NCBI RefSeq assembly: GCF_028293085.1
Contig: NZ_JAQGLC010000251.1
Coordinates: 1-45,689 of the forward strand
From: Sphingomonas bacterium
GTDB lineage: Bacteria; Pseudomonadota; Alphaproteobacteria; Sphingomonadales; Sphingomonadaceae
DNA length: 45,689 nucleotides
Reading direction: 5' to 3'
Part shown: positions 17,361-26,871 of the stretch, one piece after another
Layout: each line of letters starts with the position of its first letter
Position numbering within the stretch: the first letter of the stretch is position 1
Notes under the pieces: generated by a model
What the model saw: the letters and a program-made list of their open reading frames with translations, nothing else
The model's database searches: none
Told to the model about the DNA's origin: nothing
Position numbers and translations under genes: made by a program

Positions 17361-20300
17361 CCCGGGCCTCCGTCCCGACCAGCCTGCGCCACCAGCGCCG
17401 CCAGGGCCCGCGCGCCTGATCGGCATAGGCGATCTCGGCCGGAACCATGATGTCGATTTCGGTGCCGCCACCATGCGCGCTGGCGATCGCGATCTGCGCG
17501 CCGATCTTCGCGGCGCGCTCGCGCATGCCGAGCAAGCCGAAATGCCCCGCGCGCTCGCCCCGCGCGGCAATCTCGGGCGCGATGCCGACGCCGTTATCGG
17601 TGATGCGCAGCGCGAGCGCCCGCGCGCCATAGACGATCGCGATCTCGACCTCGCGCGCATGCGCGTGCCGGGCGACGTTGAACAGCGCCTCGTCGGTGAT
17701 GCGCAGCAATTCGTCGGCGATCACCGGGTGCAGCGCGCGCGGCTGGCCCTCGACCACCAGGCGCGTTTCGACCTCGTCGGACGGCAGCAATCGTTCCGCG
17801 GTGCGCGCAACGACGTCGGACAGGCTGTGCGTGTCGCTCCAGCGGCGCAGCTCGTGCACCCGGTCGCGCCCCTCGATCACTACCGCATCGGCGCTGTCGA
17901 GCGCGTCGAGCATCTCGCGATGCGCGGGCTGGGATGCGGGGATGTCCTCGGCGATATTGTGGAAACGCATGATCAGGCCCTGCACGCTCTGCAGCAACGT
18001 ATCGTGGATCTCGCGCGCGATGCGCTCGCGTTCGTGCAGTCGTTCCTCGATGCGGCCGCGGATGCGCGCGCTCATCAGCCGCATCCAGAGCCGGAGCAGC
18101 ACCATCGCCGCGAGCAGGGCCGCCGCGACGCACAGGAACAGGAACAGGCGCGACTGGACGAAGGTCGGCGGGATCGTGAAAGCGAGCGAGGCGCCCGCCC
18201 TGTTCCACACGCCGTCCTCATTCGCCGCGATCACCTGGAAGCGATAGTTGCCGGGGCCGAGATTGGTATAGATCGCCTGACGCCGCGTACCGGGATCGAC
18301 CCATTGGCCGTCGATCCCCGAAAGCCGGTAGCGAAAGCCTATGCGCCCGGGATTGGAAAAACCGAGCGCGGTATAATCGATCTGAAGCTCGGTCGTGCCC
18401 TTGCGCAGCGCCAGTCCGGCACGGACGGGATAGGCGACGCCGCGCGCGGTGAGCGACCGGATCACGACCGGCGGCGCCAGCATGTTGCGATACAGATGCG
18501 ATGGATCGAACCAGTAGAAGCCGTTGGTCGTGCCCAGCCACAATCTCCCGTCAGCGGCCAGCGCGAGATTGTTCGAACCGAACGCGGTGCTGCTGTCGTC
18601 GAGCCCGTCATCTGACCCGAAAATGCGCATCTCGATCGGTCGGCCCGGGTGATCGAATGCCTGTTCGAGCGCCGCAGTCTTCAGGCGCACCAGTCCGCGG
18701 CGCGTGAGCAGCCAGGTCAGTCCCTTCGGATCGACCGCGATGCCGCCGACCTCGTCGAACGCGGGATAGGTGTCGCGCGGCAGCACCGCGAAGCGCTTTC
18801 CGTCATAGCGCGCCATCCCCATCGCGCCGCCGATCAATATCTCGCTGCCATGCCGCACCAGCACGTTGATGAACCGGATCGGCATGTCGGCCTGATCCCA
18901 GATCTTGACGAAGTGATCGCCCTCGAACCGGTAGAGCGCCTTGTTGCCCAGATAGCCGAGGAGCCGGCCCTGTGCGTCGGACAGCATCGACTGGGGCGAA
19001 GCGGTCGGGAATTGCGGGTCCATGACAAATCGCGACCATGTCCCATGACCGTAGCGAAGCAGGCCCGGCGCGCCGGCGACCCAGATCTGGTCCCCGGCGA
19101 TCTCGCATCCGAGGGTCAGCCAGACGGATGTGTCTACCGGCGCCGCGATCCGCGCGCCCCGGTTGTTGGGGCCGATGCCCTGGAGCGCGGCCTGGCTCAC
19201 CAGCCAGACGTCGCCCCGATCGTTGGCGCACAGCGGGCCACGCTGATCGGCGCCGTATTGCAGCAGGCGCGGCACATCGCTGCCGGACGCCTGGAACAGC
19301 GATCCGAATGCCGCGATGAATACGCTGCCGTCGGAGGATCGCTGTACCAGCGAGCCATAGCCGAGCTGGGGGCTGTTCGCGCCGGCAGTGTCGACCGCGG
19401 CCCTGGTGCCCGAAAAGGTCGATGGGCGGAACCGGTCGAGTCCGGCATCGCTGCCGAACCAGATATTGCCTTCGCGATCGCGCAGGCCCGATCGGATCGA
19501 GGGCGAGGTGACCGCGCGCATATCGAAGATATTGATGGTGGCGCCCGCGCCCGGCCCGGCAAATGTCGGATCGATGCGGACGATCCCGCGACCCGGGTCG
19601 GGCATCCACAGCGCGCCGCGCGCATCGGTCAGCATCACTTGCCAGGGGATCGGCTTGTCGGACTGCCGGTAGACCGGCGCCTCGAGATGCGGCGGCCCGC
19701 CGCGCGCGTCGACCGCGATGGCGCGCACCCCGCTCGCGTCCTGCACCCAGATCCGGTGATCGGGCGTCTCGGCCAGCGCACCGCCGTTCACGAACTTTCC
19801 GACCACGGATCGGACCCGCCCGGCGCCGGGGGGCAGGAAGACGACCCGGTCCGTCTGGCTGATCCACAAAGTTCCGTCGTGCGCGACCAATATCCCGCCG
19901 AAATTGCCCGCCGGCAGGCCGATCCGGGCATTCATCAATGCCCATTTGCGGTCGACGAAACGGCCAAGGCTCATGCCGCGCGCACCGTCCGCCGCGGCCC
20001 AGACCGTTCCGGCGCGGTCGACGGCGATCTGTGCCACGGAAGCGTAGGGCCTGCCGGCATTCATATCGCGGAACCGGCCGTCACGCTGCATCAGGGTGAT
20101 CCCGCCCCAATCATGGCCGATCCAGAGATTGCCCGCGGGATCGACCGCAAGGGCACCGACCATGTCGGATCGCGGCGGAAGGTTCCTCGGCAGTCGGATG
20201 TGCTCGAAGCTGACGCCGTCGAAACGGAACAGGCCGTCGATCGCGCCGATCCACAGATAGCCGTCGGGCGTCTGCGCCATCGTCCAGACGGCGGTCGGCG

Positions 20301-20424
20301 CGCCGGCTTCGCGGGTGAACGCGCTATGCTGGTAGAAGGGCATGGCGCGGACGACCTGCTGCGCGAAGGCCCCGGCCGGCGCCAACAAGATCAAACCCAG
20401 TATCAGGAACCGGATGCCCCGCAT
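17353..20424 (-). CDS. Histidine kinase with Reg_prop beta-propeller sensor and Y_Y_Y domain
   Basis: 1023 aa. Order: signal peptide (residues 1-21, GAFAQ); a periplasmic two-bladed-propeller-type sensor made of repeated Reg_prop motifs (for example DGYLWIGAIDGLFRFDG and DGRLWLGTTNGFYWFDP); a Y_Y_Y domain ending about residue 745 (GNYRFQVIAANEDGVW); one membrane helix (LFLFLCVAAALLAAMVLL); a HisKA_3 dimerisation domain with His807 (REIHDTLLQS); and a HATPase domain (NVARHAHA, DNGVGI, GHFGLLGMRERA). This is the periplasmic sensor layout also seen in the polysaccharide-sensing hybrid kinases of Bacteroides, here as a classical two-component kinase. The ligand is unknown; a carbohydrate is plausible. 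It overlaps its response regulator by 8 bp. Confidence 0.94.
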   Translation of the reverse strand: MRGIRFLILGLILLAPAGAFAQQVVRAMPFYQHSAFTREAGAPTAVWTMAQTPDGYLWIGAIDGLFRFDGVSFEHIRLPRNLPPRSDMVGALAVDPAGNLWIGHDWGGITLMQRDGRFRDMNAGRPYASVAQIAVDRAGTVWAAADGARGMSLGRFVDRKWALMNARIGLPAGNFGGILVAHDGTLWISQTDRVVFLPPGAGRVRSVVGKFVNGGALAETPDHRIWVQDASGVRAIAVDARGGPPHLEAPVYRQSDKPIPWQVMLTDARGALWMPDPGRGIVRIDPTFAGPGAGATINIFDMRAVTSPSIRSGLRDREGNIWFGSDAGLDRFRPSTFSGTRAAVDTAGANSPQLGYGSLVQRSSDGSVFIAAFGSLFQASGSDVPRLLQYGADQRGPLCANDRGDVWLVSQAALQGIGPNNRGARIAAPVDTSVWLTLGCEIAGDQIWVAGAPGLLRYGHGTWSRFVMDPQFPTASPQSMLSDAQGRLLGYLGNKALYRFEGDHFVKIWDQADMPIRFINVLVRHGSEILIGGAMGMARYDGKRFAVLPRDTYPAFDEVGGIAVDPKGLTWLLTRRGLVRLKTAALEQAFDHPGRPIEMRIFGSDDGLDDSSTAFGSNNLALAADGRLWLGTTNGFYWFDPSHLYRNMLAPPVVIRSLTARGVAYPVRAGLALRKGTTELQIDYTALGFSNPGRIGFRYRLSGIDGQWVDPGTRRQAIYTNLGPGNYRFQVIAANEDGVWNRAGASLAFTIPPTFVQSRLFLFLCVAAALLAAMVLLRLWMRLMSARIRGRIEERLHERERIAREIHDTLLQSVQGLIMRFHNIAEDIPASQPAHREMLDALDSADAVVIEGRDRVHELRRWSDTHSLSDVVARTAERLLPSDEVETRLVVEGQPRALHPVIADELLRITDEALFNVARHAHAREVEIAIVYGARALALRITDNGVGIAPEIAARGERAGHFGLLGMRERAAKIGAQIAIASAHGGGTEIDIMVPAEIAYADQARGPWRRWWRRLVGTEARDG

Positions 20425-20582
20425 CGCCGCCTAAACTCCTGGATGCCCGTCCCCTCCCTGGTTCGCGCAACGCGGGGTCACTGTAGCATCAATCGCCCGA
20501 GGGTGAAGTTCCCGAACCGGCGAGGCAAAATCCACCCGAACGGGGGACTGGATCGCGACGGCGCATGCGATAGCGCTGTGGC

Positions 20583-20945
20583 ATGTTTCGGTCATGGGCC
20601 TATCCGGGCGGGATTGCCGCACCAGCATTGCTGATGCTGCGCCTCCACGCGGCGTTGTTCGCGGTGGCGCAGTCGACGCTGCTCCGGCCATGCCCCGGCT
20701 GGACGATCATCCCGCTCGCTTTGATCGTGCTCCCGCTGCTCGCCGGCCTGTTCACGCGCACCGTCGCGGCACTCGTCACGACCGTGTCGCTCGGGCTCGC
20801 GGCAGCGCTGGGCGGTACGACCGGCGCCGTTCTCGCGATTGGCGCCCTGGCCAGCGCCGCGCTGATCCTGCTCGGCGCGGGCGCCTGGTCGCTCGATGCG
20901 CGGCTGTTCGGGCGCCGGATGATCCTGCTCCGCCGCGCGCGCTGA
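20583..20945 (+). CDS. Small membrane protein, DoxX-like in outline
   Basis: 120 aa, almost wholly hydrophobic, with about four membrane segments separated by short loops (LRLHAALFAVAQ, IIPLALIVLPLLAGLFTR, ALVTTVSLGLAAALG, LASAALILLGAGAWSLDARLFGRR). The pattern, ending in GAWSLDARLFG, resembles short DoxX/DoxD-related proteins but no diagnostic residue was found. It is divergent from the histidine kinase with 158 bp between. No convincing ribosome site precedes the ATG. Function unknown. Confidence 0.6.
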   Translation: MFRSWAYPGGIAAPALLMLRLHAALFAVAQSTLLRPCPGWTIIPLALIVLPLLAGLFTRTVAALVTTVSLGLAAALGGTTGAVLAIGALASAALILLGAGAWSLDARLFGRRMILLRRAR

Positions 20946-21101
20946 CTCGACCGGGCGGATTCCGGTCCCCCGAATGGCGGGCCTATTCTCACCCGATCCG
21001 GCGACTGTCCGCGGGCAGCTTCCCATATTCTAATCGCAGCGCCTTTCGGGCCGGCGTTCCGCCTTTGCGGTGCCCGGGCCGCACATCAAGGGAGGATCAC
21101 C

Positions 21102-21872
21102 GTGAACATATTTCTCAAGGCAATGACAGGAGTGGTTATGTCAGTCGCAGCAATCGGATCCACGACAACATCGGCCGCAGCCAAGGGCCAGGACAGGGCG
21201 ATCGTGCTCGTCCATGGCGGCTTCGTCGACGGCTCGGGCTGGGAGGGCACCTACAAGGCGCTCAAGGCCGACGGCTATGACGTGACGATCGTGCAGAATC
21301 CCACCACGTCGCTCGCCGCGGACGTCGCGGCCACCAGGGCGGTCATCGACAGCCAGACCAGGCCCGTCATCCTCGTCGGCCACAGCTATGGCGGCGTGGT
21401 GATCACCGAGGCCGGCAATGATCCCAGGGTCGCCGGGCTGGTCTACATCACCGCCTTCGCGCCCGATGCCGGCGAATCCGTCGGCAAGCTGATCGCCAAT
21501 CCGGCGCCCGGCGCACCGGTGCCGCCGATCCTGCCGCCGCAGAACGGCTTCCTGTTCCTCGATCGCGCCAAATTCGCTGCCGCCTTCGCCGCCGATGTCC
21601 GCCCCGATCTGGCGGCGTTCATGGCGGACTCGCAGGTGCCATGGGGCCTCGACGCGCTGAACGGCGCCGTGACGACCCCAGCGTGGAAGTCGAAGCCAAG
21701 CTGGTACATGGTCGCGACCGACGATCACATGATCCCGGTCGATGCCCAGCGCTTCATGGCCAAGCGGGCCGGCGCGAAGACCGTCGACCAGGCGGGCAGC
21801 CACGCGGTCTATGTGTCCCAGCCGCAGGCGGTGGCGAAGCTGATCGAAACCGCCGCGTCCTCCGTCAAATAA
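21102..21872 (+). CDS. Secreted alpha/beta hydrolase (EstC/salicylate-esterase-like)
   Basis: 256 aa from a GTG start with GGAGG seven bases upstream. There is a signal peptide ending near TTSAAA (residue 26). The fold is alpha/beta hydrolase with VLVHGGFVDGSGWEG (oxyanion loop), nucleophile serine in VGHSYGG, acid in ATDDHMIP and histidine in AGSHAVYVS. This set is typical of the small plant-methylesterase/HNL-like bacterial hydrolases. Physiological substrate unknown. It is a single-gene unit with a strong terminator at 21885. Not related closely to the esterase at 11425. Confidence 0.88.
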   Translation: MNIFLKAMTGVVMSVAAIGSTTTSAAAKGQDRAIVLVHGGFVDGSGWEGTYKALKADGYDVTIVQNPTTSLAADVAATRAVIDSQTRPVILVGHSYGGVVITEAGNDPRVAGLVYITAFAPDAGESVGKLIANPAPGAPVPPILPPQNGFLFLDRAKFAAAFAADVRPDLAAFMADSQVPWGLDALNGAVTTPAWKSKPSWYMVATDDHMIPVDAQRFMAKRAGAKTVDQAGSHAVYVSQPQAVAKLIETAASSVK

Positions 21873-21884
21873 CCTGCCGGCGAG

Positions 21885-21915
21885 CCTCGCTGCTTCGGGC
21901 GAAGCAGCGAGGTTT
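21885..21915 (+). terminator. Strong intrinsic-type terminator
   Basis: A perfect 12-bp stem (CCTCGCTGCTTC with GAAGCAGCGAGG) closes a GGGC loop and is followed by TTT. It begins 13 bp after the stop codon of the alpha/beta hydrolase gene. Confidence 0.8.
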
Positions 21916-21958
21916 CGCGAGTAGGAAAAAGGCTTGGTACCTGAGGGCGGTATCGTGA

Positions 21959-22036
21959 TCCCTTGCCCGCACAACGATCGGTCGCGTTGATCAACGGATC
22001 GCGGATACCCGGCTCGGTCCAGGCATGGCCGACCGC
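21959..22036 (-). pseudogene. Degenerate 3' end of a proline iminopeptidase gene (fragment B)
   Basis: Reverse-strand translation GHAWTEPGIRDPLINATD then RCAGKG matches the intact iminopeptidase C-terminus [18 protein letters not shown] then LYAGKE at 18 of 24 residues; the frame is broken upstream by a stop and downstream there is no stop at the original position. It lies about 17 bp after the stop codon of the MocR gene and has the same orientation as the intact copy. Confidence 0.7.
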
Positions 22037-22052
22037 TCAGCCTTCAAGCCGA

Positions 22053-23465
22053 TCAGCTGAACCGTCGAATTATGTCGAAGAGCCGATCGCAGGATCGGGC
22101 AAGATTCCTCGTCGGCATGGTCGCGACACCAAGCAGAAGCCCCGATTCGGCGTTATCGGGCGACACATACCAGGCCGAAAGCGGCGACGGCGACATGCCG
22201 AACGCCAGGACTTCGCGGGCGACGGCCAGGTCCGACGTTCCTCTCGGCAATTTCAGCAACACGGCCAGCCCGGGTGCGGCGACGCGATCGGCGCCGACGG
22301 TTGCTTGAAGGCACTCAAGCAGCGCCTGCCGTTTGACGGCATAAGCGCGCTTGGTGCGCCGGAGATGGCGCATATAGTGGCCCTCGTGCATGAACTCGGC
22401 GGTTGCGCGTTGCACCGCGGGGCCAGGTGGCGGGGCGAGACAGGCCGCCACTTCCGCGAACCGCGAGATCAGCTCGACCGGCGCAACCAGAAAGCCAAGC
22501 CGGATAGTCGGACTGATCGTCTTGCTGAACGAGCCGATGTGAATGACGCGCCCGTCCCGGTCGAGCGAGGCGAGCGCTGGCGCCGCTCTGCCCATCAGTT
22601 GCAGCTCGCTCAGATAATCGTCTTCGATCACCCAGACCTGGTTGGCGGCGGCCCAGGCGAGCAGGCGAAGCCGCCGCTCCAGCGACAGAGTGGGGCCAAG
22701 CGGCGCCTGCTGGCCGGGGGTCACGACGACGAGCTTCGCGTCGGGATGGTGGCGCAGGCCATAATCCACATCGATACCGTCGCCATCGACTGGAACCGGC
22801 GCGAGGGACAAGCAGGCAAGCTCAAGTCCCTTCCTGGCGAACGGGAAGCCCGGATTCTCGATCCAAGCGCTATGCCCGGCCAGGCCAAGAACGCCGAGCG
22901 TCAGGCCGAGCCCTGCGCTGAACCCGCCGGTGACGAGAATCTGCGATGGCGAGCAAGTGATGCCGCGCGTGACGGCAAGATGGCCCGCGATTTCCCGCCT
23001 CAGCTCGAGCTCGCCGCGCGGATCGGGATAAAGGGGAGGGGCACTCGCCTCGGCACGAACCGCCTGCGCGCGAAGGCGCGCGAACAGGGTTGTCGGAAAG
23101 GTCTCGGTTGCCGGCACGCCCATCTGGAAGAACGCAGGTCCCTGCGTCATCTCCCGATACATCTCCATGAAGGAGCCCGAGTCAGGCGGCGGCTCGCTCC
23201 TCACGACGGCGCGAGGACGCTGGGCGACACGCGTACCCGCCGCCCGCGAGGCCTCGATCAACTGGGCCGCGGCCAGCTTCTCATATGCGGTCCGCACGGT
23301 ACCGCGCGCGACACCGAGTTGGGCGGCGAGATCCTGCCAGGAGGGCAAGCGGGCGCCGGGCTCCAGCACGCCACCTTCAATGGCCGATGCCACCCCCTTT
23401 CGGATCTGCTCCGCCAGGGATATTTTTGCCGTGCGGTCGAGCGTCAGGTTCAGCGTTCGGTTCAT
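22053..23465 (-). CDS. MocR/PdxR-type regulator (GntR HTH fused to aminotransferase fold)
   Basis: About 470 aa. An N-terminal GntR winged helix (LPSWQDLAAQLGVARGTVRTAYEKLAAAQLI) is followed by a class-I aminotransferase-like domain. The PLP lysine is in IGSFSKTISPTIRLGF and the cofactor aspartate region in VWVIEDDYLSEL. Such proteins are transcription factors that sense PLP or an amino compound. The start may be ATG 23465 or ATG 23480; neither has a good ribosome site, and the later one leaves the promoter repeats outside the gene. It is divergent from the cupin operon by under 100 bp and is its likely regulator. Confidence 0.92.
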   Translation of the reverse strand: MNRTLNLTLDRTAKISLAEQIRKGVASAIEGGVLEPGARLPSWQDLAAQLGVARGTVRTAYEKLAAAQLIEASRAAGTRVAQRPRAVVRSEPPPDSGSFMEMYREMTQGPAFFQMGVPATETFPTTLFARLRAQAVRAEASAPPLYPDPRGELELRREIAGHLAVTRGITCSPSQILVTGGFSAGLGLTLGVLGLAGHSAWIENPGFPFARKGLELACLSLAPVPVDGDGIDVDYGLRHHPDAKLVVVTPGQQAPLGPTLSLERRLRLLAWAAANQVWVIEDDYLSELQLMGRAAPALASLDRDGRVIHIGSFSKTISPTIRLGFLVAPVELISRFAEVAACLAPPPGPAVQRATAEFMHEGHYMRHLRRTKRAYAVKRQALLECLQATVGADRVAAPGLAVLLKLPRGTSDLAVAREVLAFGMSPSPLSAWYVSPDNAESGLLLGVATMPTRNLARSCDRLFDIIRRFS

Positions 23466-23472
23466 GGCACCA

Positions 23473-23502
23473 TGGTACATGATTTATGCGTATTCTTGGT
23501 AC
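23473..23502. promoter_or_regulatory. Candidate MocR binding site (direct repeats)
   Basis: TGGTAC occurs at 23473-23478 and again in the same direction at 23497-23502, 24 bp (about two helical turns) apart, in the divergent region between the MocR gene and the cupin gene. MocR-type proteins commonly bind direct repeats. No footprint evidence exists; this is a positional guess. Confidence 0.3.
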
Positions 23503-23554
23503 TTTTCTCTAGCTCAGCATTGCCCATCTTCGGGCTGGCAGAAGGAGAAAGCCC

Positions 23555-23974
23555 GTGAAGATCCGCACCATCGTCGCTGCTGCCTCCACCGCCCTCGCCT
23601 TCGTGGTTACGGGGCCGGCGTTGGCGCATGACGGCCAGACCGAAGCGGTCACGCCCAAATTCGATCAGGCGATTCCGAACATCCCCGGCAAGTCGCTCGT
23701 CGTGGTCGAAGTAGATTATGCTCCAGGCGCGGCATCCCCGCCGCACACCCATGCGAAGTCGGCCTTTATCTACGCCTATGTGCTCTCGGGCGCGATCGAG
23801 TCGAAGGTGAACGACGGCGAGACCCGCATCTACAAGGCTGGCGAGAGCTGGTCCGAGCCGCCGAACGCGCGCCATCAAGTCAGCCGCAACGCGAGCAAGA
23901 CTCAGCCGGCGAGGTTGCTCGCGGTCTTCGTCGTCGACTCCGACGACAAGGCGCTCACCACCCCCGTCCAATAA
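23555..23974 (+). CDS. Secreted cupin-domain protein
   Basis: 139 aa from GTG 23555 with GAAGGAG eight bases upstream. A signal peptide ends at PALAHDG. A single cupin barrel follows with metal-ligand candidates in PPHTHAKSAFIYAYVLSG and PPNARHQVSRN. The exact chemistry is not known; small exported cupins of this kind are often annotated only as cupin proteins. It is first in a three-gene operon (19 bp and then 34 bp gaps) with an AhpD-like protein and an HD hydrolase, divergent from the MocR regulator. Confidence 0.88.
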   Translation: MKIRTIVAAASTALAFVVTGPALAHDGQTEAVTPKFDQAIPNIPGKSLVVVEVDYAPGAASPPHTHAKSAFIYAYVLSGAIESKVNDGETRIYKAGESWSEPPNARHQVSRNASKTQPARLLAVFVVDSDDKALTTPVQ

Positions 23975-23993
23975 AACCGAAAGGACCAGTAGG

Positions 23994-24449
23994 ATGAGCC
24001 AGAGGCTCGATTACAACCAGATCGCTCCCAACGGCGCCAAGGCGCTCGGCGGCGTCTATGGCTATGTCCTGCAGAGCGGCCTGCCTGCCGAACTGGTGGA
24101 CCTGGTCTATCTGCGGGTCTCGCAGATCAACAACTGCGCTTACTGTCTCGACATGCACACCCGCGACCTCCTCAAAAGGGGCGTGAAGGTCGAGAAGCTT
24201 GCGCTGCTGCAGGCCTGGGAGGAAGGGGGCGGCCTCTTCAGCGAGGCCGAACGTGCCGCGCTTGCCTGGGCCGAGAGCGTGACGCGCGTCGCCGATACCG
24301 GCGTGCCGGACAGTGCCTACACGGCCGCGCGCGCCGTTTTTGACGAGAAGCAACTCGTCGACCTCACGATCGCAATCAGTCTGATGAACAGCTATAATCG
24401 CATGGCCATCAGCTTCAGGAACACGCCGCAGGCCGTGCTCGCAAATTGA
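23994..24449 (+). CDS. AhpD-like carboxymuconolactone decarboxylase family protein
   Basis: 151 aa. The redox motif Cys48-x2-Cys51-x3-His55 (NNCAYCLDMHTRDL) is the AhpD alkylhydroperoxidase active site, so peroxidase-type activity is more likely than lactone decarboxylation. It is predicted to be cytoplasmic. AGGA lies shortly before the ATG. Together with the preceding cupin and following HD protein, under a MocR regulator, it suggests a stress or detoxification unit. Partner reductants are not encoded nearby. Confidence 0.92.
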   Translation: MSQRLDYNQIAPNGAKALGGVYGYVLQSGLPAELVDLVYLRVSQINNCAYCLDMHTRDLLKRGVKVEKLALLQAWEEGGGLFSEAERAALAWAESVTRVADTGVPDSAYTAARAVFDEKQLVDLTIAISLMNSYNRMAISFRNTPQAVLAN

Positions 24450-24483
24450 GCCGGCGCTGCACCGAATCGATGGGGTATCGACC

Positions 24484-25128
24484 ATGATCGCCAGCGAGAT
24501 TTCCGGCGTGAGAATTCCCTACAGCCGATTGTCGCGCGAAGTAACGGAGTTCATCCGGGAAACCGAGAGCGATTTGCTCTTCCATCACTCGGCCCGGGTC
24601 TATTTCTGGGGCGCCTTGACCGGGAACCGGCAGGGGCTCAGCTTTGACCAGGAGCTGCTCTACACGGCCGCCATGTTCCACGATATCGGCCTCACCGCCC
24701 GTTATGAAAACAGCCGGCTACGTTTCGAAGTGGATGGGGCGAATGCAGCGCGCGATTTCCTGCGGAGCCACGGCATTTCGGAAAACGATATCGAGACGGT
24801 CTGGAACGCCGTCGCGCTCCACACCACGCCCGGCATACCGGAATTCATGCGTGCCGAGATCGCGCTGGTGCAGGCGGGGGCGGGCATGGATGTCGCCGGC
24901 CGTGGCTATGGCCAATTTACCGAGGCGCAGCGCGAGGCCGTTATCGCCGCCTTTCCCCGGGAAACCGATTTCGAGCACGGTATCATCGACGCCTTCTATC
25001 AGGGCATGAAGCATCGCCCCGACAGCACGTTCGGTACCTTCAACGACGACGTTCTGGCGTTCAAGGATCCTCACTTTCGGCGGATCGATATGTGCAGTGT
25101 CATTCTTGCTTCAGATTGGAATAGCTGA
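24484..25128 (+). CDS. HD-domain hydrolase, cyanamide-hydratase-like
   Basis: 214 aa. The metal-binding HD pair is His66-Asp67 (AAMFHDIGL), with upstream histidines in LFHHSARVYFW and a later one in VALHTTPG. The arrangement HHSxRVYFW...FHDIG...HTTPG is that of the HD proteins related to fungal and yeast cyanamide hydratase (Ddi2/3), rather than of nucleotidases or cyclic-di-GMP enzymes. It may hydrate a nitrile-like or act on a small amide substrate, but this is inference. Last gene of the cupin operon. Confidence 0.82.
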   Translation: MIASEISGVRIPYSRLSREVTEFIRETESDLLFHHSARVYFWGALTGNRQGLSFDQELLYTAAMFHDIGLTARYENSRLRFEVDGANAARDFLRSHGISENDIETVWNAVALHTTPGIPEFMRAEIALVQAGAGMDVAGRGYGQFTEAQREAVIAAFPRETDFEHGIIDAFYQGMKHRPDSTFGTFNDDVLAFKDPHFRRIDMCSVILASDWNS

Positions 25129-25287
25129 GCATCGCCAGCCTCCGCGGAAGAGCGTCGGCGCCACAAGTCGATCGCGCCCCGCAGGCCGAATGCGGGAACA
25201 ATCGAGCGCCGTGTTCGGCTGTTCATGTCGAGGGGCCCCTCAATCAGCAGATAGGGTGACCTCAATCTCGACGGCAGCCCGCAGCCA

Positions 25288-26304
<1,017 letters not shown>

Positions 26305-26471
26305 CTATCGATTTTGGCGTCTCTTGCGAGGGGAGGCGCGATCTTCCGGGGCTGCTTTCTGCCGGTCCGAAGGGTAATGCCGGATTGCGGGCGCCCGGTG
26401 ATTCAAACGCCCGCAAAAGTCGCGCATCCTTGCCCATTTGCAGAGGTGCCGTCCATCATGAGCCAGACTTC

Positions 26472-26502
<31 letters not shown>

Positions 26503-26852
26503 TGTCCAGCCGCCCGCGGCCGAAAACGGGCGAACGATGATCCCTGGCCTATTCGCGCGGGCCGCGTCGCCGGCTCTTGGAACACCATCAGTTGCTGCGA
26601 TCGATTCTCATAAATCGGGAAGTAGATGAGAAATATTATGTTGCCATCGCGTCGCACGATGACTGGCAGAATCCGCGCGCCGGAAGCCGCGCCGCCCGAT
26701 CGTCTATGGCATTGCTTGTTGTGCGGGAACGGCTTGCCGAAAAAAACGGGTCGACGTCGCCTGGCAAAAATCCCTTTTTACTGGAGGCTTTCCGAACGAC
26801 CGGCTGCGTTTTACTTGGCCGATACTTCCCACCCGTCCCGCGCCACGCCGAT

Positions 26853-26868
26853 GCCGCGCCGGCGCGGC
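26853..26868 (-). terminator. GC palindrome at the end of the GH51 gene
   Basis: GCCGCGCC|GGCGCGGC is a perfect 16-bp palindrome 3 bp past the GH51 stop codon in the direction of transcription. It has no T-run and no loop spacer, so only part of it could fold. It may reduce read-through into the intergenic region. Confidence 0.3.
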
Positions 26869-26871
26869 GCC

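Noticed and set aside
25229..25241. GAGGGGCCCCTC palindrome near 25230 as a terminator
   Set aside because: Perfect palindrome but no loop and no T-run; it lies between the HD gene and pip ends and cannot fold well as a hairpin.
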